From an uncultured Flammeovirgaceae bacterium (GTDB lineage: Bacteria; Bacteroidota; Bacteroidia; Cytophagales; Cyclobacteriaceae), in assembly GCA_937883755.1 (NCBI GenBank), contig CAKZYA010000059.1, positions 186,001 through 250,000 on the forward strand: 64,000 nucleotides of DNA, written 5' to 3'. This document shows, piece by piece, positions 58,145 to 64,000 of this stretch. The notes beneath the pieces are model-generated. The model ran no database searches and was not told the origin of the DNA. It was given only the letters and a program-made list of their open reading frames with translations. Numbering within the stretch: position 1 is the stretch's first letter; every line of letters starts with the position of its first letter. The translations under genes and the position numbers were made by a program.

Positions 58145-58752
58145 CAGTCTTCTTTTGATTTTCTAGGGTAAGCGACAAAATCAAAGTCGGTCAATTGTAG
58201 ACCGTAGGGGTTTTTCTCATGGCGGTAGCCCTGCACAATCTGAAAGCGGGCAGCAATGGGCAAACTGCGAACATTATTGCCGATATGCACTTCCTGTAAG
58301 GCGTAGAAGCTGCCTTCAATAGGGAAGGCGTTCATATTGATCTTGACCGAATCTAATTTAACTTCCGTATGGGAGCCGTAGCGGATGTAATTCTTCCGGA
58401 CTTCCCCTTCTTCAAAATCATGGTAGATCCGCTTCCCAGATTCTTCGTCAATGAGATTTAGTGCGGAGTTAATATGCTCATGATAGGTCTCGGCACTATG
58501 AGCAAACATATGCTTGATAAACGTTTCTACATGGTTCTGAGCTTCTATCTTACTGACTTTCCGCCCGTCGTAGTAACTAGCTGGAAACGTGCCCCAACTA
58601 GTAATCACGTAGGTACGTTGCTGGTAGTATTCGTGTACTTGCTGGTTGTGATATACATAAAATACCGTGCTTCCGATGAAGCCTAGCGTATTAACCAATG
58701 CGAGGTTTCGCATGGTCGTAAAGGTGCGGTTAAAATCTTTTAATGCAGACAT
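58144..58752 (-). CDS. traK: Conjugation protein TraK-like (VirB8-type)
   Basis: A 202-residue protein with one membrane segment (NLALVNTLGFIGSTVFYVYH, about residues 17-36) and a periplasmic VirB8-like domain (NHVETFIKHMFAHSAETYHEHIN, split; EKNPYGLQLTDFDFVAYP at the end). This matches TraK of Bacteroidetes conjugative elements. It links the inner-membrane platform with the core complex. It overlaps traN by 1 bp. Confidence 0.88.
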   Translation of the reverse strand: MSALKDFNRTFTTMRNLALVNTLGFIGSTVFYVYHNQQVHEYYQQRTYVITSWGTFPASYYDGRKVSKIEAQNHVETFIKHMFAHSAETYHEHINSALNLIDEESGKRIYHDFEEGEVRKNYIRYGSHTEVKLDSVKINMNAFPIEGSFYALQEVHIGNNVRSLPIAARFQIVQGYRHEKNPYGLQLTDFDFVAYPRKSKED

Positions 58753-58758
58753 TTTCTT

Positions 58759-58981
58759 TCAATTAGCAATTAGCGGTTAACAATGAGCAGTTTTGACTTG
58801 CGATGAGTAATAAGTGGAGGAGGAGTCACAGAGGTAGAGCGCGGAGGTGGGTAGGATGCTTGGCAACACTGCTACCCATACCCTATAGGTTTGGTTAGTC
58901 GTCTTTCTCTATTATGAAAGACCTTGATGCGCTCTTTTATTGAATATTTAAGGGCTTCTACTATTGTTCATTGCTAATTGA
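58759..58981. repeat. Intergenic stretch bounded by a 12-bp perfect inverted repeat
   Basis: TCAATTAGCAAT (58759-58770) and its inverse ATTGCTAATTGA (58970-58981) bracket the 229-bp gap between traJ and traK; AACAAT-type sequence continues the symmetry inward on both sides. The gap has no gene. It may be a small MITE-like insertion or a remnant of the common Bacteroidota spacer repeat of TTAGCAAT type. Confidence 0.55.
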
Positions 58982-59974
58982 TTAAAGTTCGTAGGTTCTG
59001 CCCGGTTGTACTCCACCAGTAAACTGCCGTTGATAGCGGTATCTTTGATAGGAATAGCGTACGGCCTGACTCCCTCGGGTAGCCACGCTATTTCCAGCCC
59101 CAGCAACGACTTTACCTCCGGCCATGGCAGCCCGTCCGCCCTGAAAGGCTAGTCCGGCTCCCAGCATGGCGGTGCTAAAGACCCGGCTCTGGAAGATTGC
59201 CGCTTGTGCGTGGCCTAGGTAGTAACTGGTTAAGTGAGGGACGAGGAAGTAGAGGATCACAATCACTAGGCTCACCAGCACAAAGTTTGTCGCCCCGAGC
59301 TCGTTAGAAAATAGCAGCCCGTTGAAGTAGAGACTGTTGAACTGGCTTACCAGCGTATCCAAGATAATAAGCGTTACCGACCAGAACTGTACCGTCAGAT
59401 AACTTTGCAGCCACTTCATCGCAAGGCTATTAAAGCCGGGAATTACGGACAAGCCAATCGCTAGTGGCCCTACGATATACAAAAAGCCCAGCAGTACCAA
59501 GCGGATTAGTTCAATGCCCTTACGGACGATATAGACAAACGAGCCTTCTAGCAAAGCGAGCAGCCAGTTAACCAGATCAAATTGCATCAAGCGGGTAAAC
59601 AATTCGTACAACTCTTCCATATTACTGGGCAACTCCCCGTTTTGCGCCCCCGGTAGCAGCAGATTCCACATATCGGCCAGCCGTTGCATAAAGGTTCTAT
59701 CGGGTCCGATAAAGTCCGCTAAGGCTTCAATGGTGGCACTGAGTACGGCCAGAAATTCGGTGTAAAATGTCAAAGCAAAGAGCAGTAACAGCCCGCGAAC
59801 AATCGGAAACACATCCAGCCGAAAGCGCTGACCAAATACCAATGCCCCAAACACCTGATTGAACAGCACGATCGAGAGCAGCAGTGGAATCAGTGCTAAT
59901 CCAATCGCGTGGGTCTTCACCAGCAAAGCGTTTACCGCTCCTAAGAACTCCGGGGTAATGGCGACGTTATTCAT
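58982..59974 (-). CDS. traJ: Conjugation membrane protein TraJ-like (VirB6/TrbL-type)
   Basis: About 330 residues from the ATG at 59974 (a longer frame starting at 60064 lies inside traG and has no TraJ-like sequence). Seven or more membrane segments (AIGLALIPLLLSIVLFNQVFG, GLLLLFALTFYTEFLAVL, LIRLVLLGFLYIVGPLAIGLSVI split, FVLVSLVIVILYFLVPHL), with the central GPLAIGLSVIPGFNSLAMKWLQSYL, split, typical of TraJ/TrbL. It forms the inner-membrane channel. It overlaps traG by 8 bp. Confidence 0.85.
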   Translation of the reverse strand: MNNVAITPEFLGAVNALLVKTHAIGLALIPLLLSIVLFNQVFGALVFGQRFRLDVFPIVRGLLLLFALTFYTEFLAVLSATIEALADFIGPDRTFMQRLADMWNLLLPGAQNGELPSNMEELYELFTRLMQFDLVNWLLALLEGSFVYIVRKGIELIRLVLLGFLYIVGPLAIGLSVIPGFNSLAMKWLQSYLTVQFWSVTLIILDTLVSQFNSLYFNGLLFSNELGATNFVLVSLVIVILYFLVPHLTSYYLGHAQAAIFQSRVFSTAMLGAGLAFQGGRAAMAGGKVVAGAGNSVATRGSQAVRYSYQRYRYQRQFTGGVQPGRTYEL

Positions 59975-62639
59975 TTGAGCGGTGGGCTTGGGGTGGGGAG
60001 CTGGGCGGCACCCCGCTGGGAGTCTGCTTTTTATTTTGTGCCTGATAAGCCTTCTCAGCAGCATTATTGGTTTCTACGCTATGCTTATTTACACCATGCA
60101 CCCCGCTCCCAGCCCCCCGCTTGAGCGCCTTGCGCTCAACAAACTGATTCACTGCGTAGGGTAAATTCCCGTGGTAGTGGTCAATGAGCTTGCGTAGGTA
60201 GTTGCGCTCCTGGGGCTTGGACGAAAGTACCGCATCTAGGTGAGGGGATATTTCCAGTACGTAGACCCGGGCTTCTTCGCCTTGCTTGATAAATAGTTCA
60301 CGGAAGGTTTTTTCTTTTCGGATGGATCGGATCAGCTCAACCTCGTGGGTCGTAAAACCCAGGTGGGTCGCTAACTCATCCACCAATCGGCTATCCTCAT
60401 GCCAGAGAATGATCTTGGTAGCCGCATTCACGAGCACAGCTTCCCCCACACTGGACTGCTTAATCTCATTCAGTCCTTGGGTAATAATGTTCACTGAGCC
60501 ATTATTTTTACGGATGGTACGGAACAAATCTTCGATAAATTCTTGCAGCTTACCCGAGAGCATCGCCCAAGCTTCGTCCAAGTATAGATACTTGATCTGG
60601 TCAGGGTATTTGCGAATCTGATCCAATGCTAGCTCTGTAATCAGTAGCGTGACGACTGGGTACAAGACCGGATCGCTATTGATCTTATCCAGATCAAAGC
60701 AGACCAAAGGGTGCTCGCTAATATCTAGTTCATAAGCAGCATTCAACACTTTTTTGTATTCGCCCGAAACAAAAGGCTTCAGCACAATTAGGAACTGCTC
60801 TAAATCAAAGTATTTGGTCTCTGAGCGATACTCCGCATCCTGGTTGTGCTCGGACTGGTAGCGGCGTAGAAAGTGGTAAAATGAATGCATCCCCGGAAAA
60901 GCAGTGCTTTGGTTATCGTTCAGGTACTGATAGTAGCGGGGCAGAATAAGCTTAAAGATCGCCCGTTCGGCCGGAGTCAAATCCTGGCCGTGACTGCCCG
61001 TGGATGCGGCCACCGTGGATGCGGCGCCTCCTTTCCAAATGGTACTGAGTACCGCAATCAAAAAGTTGCTCTTTTCTGAGGTTAGGCGGTAGTGTCCTTC
61101 ACTACTTTTGTCCAGTAAAAACGGGTTAAAGGCCAGAGGCTTTTCAGCAGAGTACTCAAAGTAGGTTTGCTCAAAGTTTTTACCAGTTAAGGCATACATC
61201 ACATTACGGTAGGTACCCCCCTTATCAATAATGATCTGCCGGGCTCCGCGTTCCAGTCGTTGGGCAATGAAGTTTCCCATGGTGTAGGACTTGCCTGAGC
61301 CCGAAGGACCGATGACCACACAGTTCTGGTTGGCCTGCTCTGTATTGAATAGGTTCACCTGTAACAGGTTACGAAAGCGGTCACAAAGGTAGTCTCCTTG
61401 TGTATCCCCGGTCACATCCTGCATCCAGTGCAGGTAGCAACTGGCAATCTTGTCGGCGGTAATTAACCATCGGTAGTGCTGAAAGCCATTGCCCGGTACA
61501 CTGGCAAAAAACAGGTTCGCCGTATCATAACTTTCAATAAGAGCTTCTGCCCCGTAGAGGCCACTAATGGCGGATACGACCTGATCGATGTAGCTTTGGC
61601 GAAGCTCGTCATCATTGCTAAAGACGATCACCGATTGGTGCAGACTGACCAAGCGAGCATTCTCAGACCGAACAAAGGCCGTAAACTCATCCAGTTCCTC
61701 GGCTTTAAGCTCGTGGTCTTGGGTGGTCAACCACTCGAGTGAGTCATTGAGCTTTCGTTCAAAGTCCAGGGCTTTGAGTTCCCGCTCGGTATCTTCTACC
61801 AGTAAACACTGGGTTACAATGTGGGGAAACTGCAGCTGCTGCGACAAACCGAAAGTATAGGGACTGGTGACTTTGTAATGGTTTTTGATACTGGCAAACA
61901 CTTCACTGCCTTGCCCCATCATGGTGATCACATTGGCTTTCTTTTCGCCGATCACTAATCCCGACGGGTCACTGTATACCTCCCGGTTGAGCTTAGGTGT
62001 CGTCTTCGTTCCAGAGGTAGTTCCACTACCGTCCTCATCAAAAGAAAGCTTGAGGTAGCGTATCAGCAAATCGTTTAAAGATTCTTCATCTAGTCGGGTC
62101 ACCGAAACATCTTTCAGACTGTAGAGTCCTTGCACAAACTCGGTGGCGATACGTTCGGCCTCCTGGAGAAGCCTATCAATCTTACTAAAAGGATTCTTGA
62201 TCGCTGACCCTGCCTGGGCAAACCCACTCGTGATAGGGTTTACTTTTTTTAGCCGGTGGCGTGATTTGCTGGGGAACGACAAGAACAAATAGCTTTCGTG
62301 CTGGAGCACCAGCCGGGCGATAAAGTGATCCAGCAGTTTGCCTTCGTAGTAGCCTCTGGATTCTCCTTCCGGGTGAAAGGCATGATCGTAGTAGATATCC
62401 GTTTTCTGGACGACGGTACCGACAGGCAGGAGCTTCAACTGTCGAGTGAGCACTTCGCTGGCCTGATGAAAGTAGCCTTCCGTCCAGGATTCTAGTGGGG
62501 CACCTTGTACTTGAAAGCCCACCGCCACCCGGCCGTCCCGGAAGATCACTTTATCATTTTCTAGGGCGAAGATGGGCAGTCGTTTCGCCAAATAAGCTGA
62601 CTTTTTATGTCTCTTGTGAATAGGTTTAGATAGTAACAT
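59967..62639 (-). CDS. traG: Conjugation ATPase TraG-like (VirB4-type)
   Basis: About 890 residues from the ATG at 62639 (MLLSKPIHKRHKKS), preferred over a longer frame that overlaps traF. An N-terminal TraG_N/CagE-like domain (KVIFRDGRVAVGFQVQG, WLITADKIASCYLHWMQDV) precedes the AAA ATPase: Walker A GPSGSGKSYTMG (about residue 445), LPRYYQYLN, Walker B YLYLDEAWAMLSG (about 686) and SVNIITQGLNEIKQS. VirB4 ATPases power pilus assembly and substrate transfer. The gene is fully open. Confidence 0.93.
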   Translation of the reverse strand: MLLSKPIHKRHKKSAYLAKRLPIFALENDKVIFRDGRVAVGFQVQGAPLESWTEGYFHQASEVLTRQLKLLPVGTVVQKTDIYYDHAFHPEGESRGYYEGKLLDHFIARLVLQHESYLFLSFPSKSRHRLKKVNPITSGFAQAGSAIKNPFSKIDRLLQEAERIATEFVQGLYSLKDVSVTRLDEESLNDLLIRYLKLSFDEDGSGTTSGTKTTPKLNREVYSDPSGLVIGEKKANVITMMGQGSEVFASIKNHYKVTSPYTFGLSQQLQFPHIVTQCLLVEDTERELKALDFERKLNDSLEWLTTQDHELKAEELDEFTAFVRSENARLVSLHQSVIVFSNDDELRQSYIDQVVSAISGLYGAEALIESYDTANLFFASVPGNGFQHYRWLITADKIASCYLHWMQDVTGDTQGDYLCDRFRNLLQVNLFNTEQANQNCVVIGPSGSGKSYTMGNFIAQRLERGARQIIIDKGGTYRNVMYALTGKNFEQTYFEYSAEKPLAFNPFLLDKSSEGHYRLTSEKSNFLIAVLSTIWKGGAASTVAASTGSHGQDLTPAERAIFKLILPRYYQYLNDNQSTAFPGMHSFYHFLRRYQSEHNQDAEYRSETKYFDLEQFLIVLKPFVSGEYKKVLNAAYELDISEHPLVCFDLDKINSDPVLYPVVTLLITELALDQIRKYPDQIKYLYLDEAWAMLSGKLQEFIEDLFRTIRKNNGSVNIITQGLNEIKQSSVGEAVLVNAATKIILWHEDSRLVDELATHLGFTTHEVELIRSIRKEKTFRELFIKQGEEARVYVLEISPHLDAVLSSKPQERNYLRKLIDHYHGNLPYAVNQFVERKALKRGAGSGVHGVNKHSVETNNAAEKAYQAQNKKQTPSGVPPSSPPQAHRSNE

Positions 62640-62752
62640 GAATTTTTTCGGAAACCGGAGTTCGGAGACGGAAATGATTCCCCGTTGGGACCGGATTAAT
62701 TTAATTGTAGAAGATGATAAACTGGATAAAATTCGGGTTAAGCAGTAAATGA

Positions 62753-63088
62753 TTACCTTTTTAGCCAATCTTCCGAACCACCGATTCTGGCCTTCGGACT
62801 CCGTACCATTAGGTAGCGAGGTTGCCAAAATCGGTACGACAGATAGGAAAACAGTCGGCTTGGATGTTTCTTTTGGTTGAGCTGCTTAAGTAGCAAGTAC
62901 GCTAGTCCGGTGGACAAGATCACACCCCAGAAGTAGTACTTGCTCATCGGGATCATAAAGTTCAGCACGATGCCAATGACAATAGCTAAGGACATCACAA
63001 ATAGCAGGGCAAATAGGTCGGTCATGGGCAAGCCCAGTAGTTGGGCTTGCTTTTCAATGCTACGAAAGGTCTTCATATCAAGGGTCAA
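62753..63088 (-). CDS. traF: Conjugation protein TraF-like (DUF4133, VirB3-type)
   Basis: A 111-residue protein with two membrane helices (LFALLFVMSLAIVIGIVLNF, YYFWGVILSTGLAYLLLKQL) and a basic C-terminus (FWQPRYLMVRSPKARIG). It matches the DUF4133/TraF type, the VirB3 counterpart that works with the VirB4 ATPase. It overlaps traE by 11 bp and is 113 bp before the traG start. Confidence 0.87.
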   Translation of the reverse strand: MTLDMKTFRSIEKQAQLLGLPMTDLFALLFVMSLAIVIGIVLNFMIPMSKYYFWGVILSTGLAYLLLKQLNQKKHPSRLFSYLSYRFWQPRYLMVRSPKARIGGSEDWLKR

Positions 63089-63446
63089 GTAAGATGTCCC
63101 CGCCCAAGAATGAGGCTAGATCGTCTACGATGAACTGGAAGCCACCGAACAGGGCAATCGCGATGACCATCCCGATCATAAACTCAATCTTGTCGGGGGC
63201 TCCAGTGAAGAACTTCATAGCCGCTTTGAAGATACCAATACCGATACCGATCAGAAAAGCGACGTTGAGAATAACAATGATCCAGACCCGGATACTGCTC
63301 AGAGCAGCTTCCACTTGAGCTTGTCCGAATGACGGAACGACTGCTAACAGCATCACAAGGAGCAATAGTGCCCCCGGTTTGGAAGTAGCCCAGGAAGTTA
63401 CCCAGCGGGGCTTACGGGTGAACAAGGAAAACAAAACATGTTGCAT
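63078..63446 (-). CDS. traE: Conjugation protein TraE-like (DUF4134, VirB2-like)
   Basis: About 122 residues from the ATG at 63446 (MQHVLFSLFTRKP). A signal-like segment (ALLLLVMLLAVVPSFGQAQ) is followed by two helices (VWIIVILNVAFLIGIGIGIFKAAM, split; FMIGMVIAIALFGGFQFIVDDL) as in DUF4134, the likely pilin-type protein. It overlaps traF. Confidence 0.85.
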   Translation of the reverse strand: MQHVLFSLFTRKPRWVTSWATSKPGALLLLVMLLAVVPSFGQAQVEAALSSIRVWIIVILNVAFLIGIGIGIFKAAMKFFTGAPDKIEFMIGMVIAIALFGGFQFIVDDLASFLGGDILLDP

Positions 63447-63492
63447 GATAATAAAAAGGGTTAGTGAGAACAAGTGAATTTTAGAAAGCTAT

Positions 63493-63780
63493 TTATACAT
63501 CCCAGGCATTAGGCGAGGGGCTAACGTTATCCGCTTTGGGTCGGAACAGTGTTGACGTCTCTCCTTTATGAGAGACGGTGCTATCTAACGGCTCGGTACC
63601 AATCCGGTCATATATCTTGACAGGGATGGCAAGATGGTTTTGATAAATCACCTTTTCTTGGCTCCGCTCTTTTGCCCACTGTCGGCATTGCCGAAGGGTT
63701 AGCAGAATCAGGCTAATCCATAGTAAAAGCGCGAGTAAACCCAAGGGGGAGCTCACCCAGTGTAACAGACTTTGTGTCAT
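63493..63780 (-). CDS. Small membrane-anchored protein at the start of the tra operon
   Basis: A 95-residue protein with one membrane segment (LGLLALLLWISLILLTL, about 12-28), then a polar tail (AIPVKIYDRIGTEPLDSTV). No family is recognised. It is the first visible gene of the operon, 46 bp before traE. Its place matches small proteins found ahead of traE in some Bacteroidetes conjugative elements, but I cannot name it. Confidence 0.55.
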   Translation of the reverse strand: MTQSLLHWVSSPLGLLALLLWISLILLTLRQCRQWAKERSQEKVIYQNHLAIPVKIYDRIGTEPLDSTVSHKGETSTLFRPKADNVSPSPNAWDV

Positions 63781-64000
63781 ATTGGTCGTACGTTTATCAG
63801 GCTACCGTTTGGAGTAGCATGTTTCAAGCAGTAGCCATCTGACTACTTACTGATGAATGATTGATAAGACAATATTAGTGGGTCACAAGCAGGTGGGCAA
63901 TTTTCCGGGTGGAAAATAATTTCCAAAGTGAAAAACGGCTGGTTTAACTAAAATTAGTTTGATAGTTAACCATCTAAATAAATAGTATCTCATCGGCAAC
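63781..64000. other. Upstream region of the tra operon, no gene seen
   Basis: These 220 bases before the first visible tra gene are A/T-rich, with short inverted repeats (ATTTTCC/GGAAAAT near 63900-63920). They probably hold the operon promoter. No gene reaches into the window edge in any frame that I would support. Confidence 0.4.

Noticed and set aside
1-64000. CRISPR arrays and tRNA or rRNA genes
   Set aside because: No regularly spaced direct repeats and no tRNA- or rRNA-like sequence were noticed on either strand by eye.

Overview
The window looks like a piece of a Bacteroidota genome, most likely a marine Cytophagales-type bacterium. The grounds are CarboxypepD_reg-like/TonB-dependent receptors, an HmuY-type heme lipoprotein, a clade II nitrous oxide reductase cluster without a Tat signal, Bacteroidetes-type Tra (CTnDOT-like) conjugation genes, and many small lipoproteins. 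No rRNA, tRNA or CRISPR array was recognised.

Layout. 1-9,760: iron/heme acquisition on the minus strand: TonB receptor, HmuY-like lipoprotein, a Cys-rich small protein, ChaN-like lipoprotein, HmuT/U/V ABC transporter, HmuS, then a second, siderophore-type receptor cut by the window edge. A Fur-like palindrome lies just upstream. 9,929-10,996: a NarL-type response regulator and a broken PAS fragment. 11,000-14,940: a decayed group II intron (minus strand) carrying one complete and one truncated IS110-family element. 15,124-25,592: denitrification/NO block on the minus strand: cytochrome c, NosZ, membrane protein, NosL, NosD, NosF, NosY, a Crp/Fnr regulator, a USP-like protein; upstream an NnrS/HCO-like membrane protein, a Ric/YtfE di-iron repair protein and an Rrf2 regulator. 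25,820-30,542: Fur-family regulator, small Cys/His protein, TonB receptor, then truncated globin-cupin-methyltransferase. 30,608-36,154: glutaminase, a small repeat protein, GreA-like factor, two stress-type proteins, and a histidine kinase/REC-Crp response regulator pair.

36,228-44,425 is a complete-ended Tn3-family transposon (8,198 bp) with imperfect terminal inverted repeats and a perfect 5-bp target duplication (GTACA). Between resolvase and transposase it carries five passenger genes: an AraC-type regulator, a duplicated-domain lipoprotein, a ferric-reductase/NOX-like flavocytochrome, an unknown protein and a membrane protein. The transposase gene has a frameshift at a G5 tract.

44,520-47,717: sialidase, PepSY-like and DUF3124-like small proteins, and a second copy of the repeat protein. 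47,922-51,471: a decayed IS6-family element into whose transposase gene two IS110-family elements have inserted about 40 bp apart, head to head. 51,452-63,780: a conjugation (type IV secretion) operon on the minus strand, TraE/F/G/J/K/N/M-like plus three tandem VirB5/TrbJ-like paralogues; its last gene is cut by the IS6 element.

The most striking signal is in the four IS110-family elements. Upstream of each transposase is a conserved structured region (a strong hairpin followed by two internal-loop stems) of the kind known as a bridge RNA. In all four copies the first internal loop contains a 9-11-nt string identical to the host DNA immediately left of that copy, although the four target strings differ from one another. 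This is what RNA-programmed target choice should leave behind. The second half of the loop is complementary to the right flank in the copies whose right end survives.
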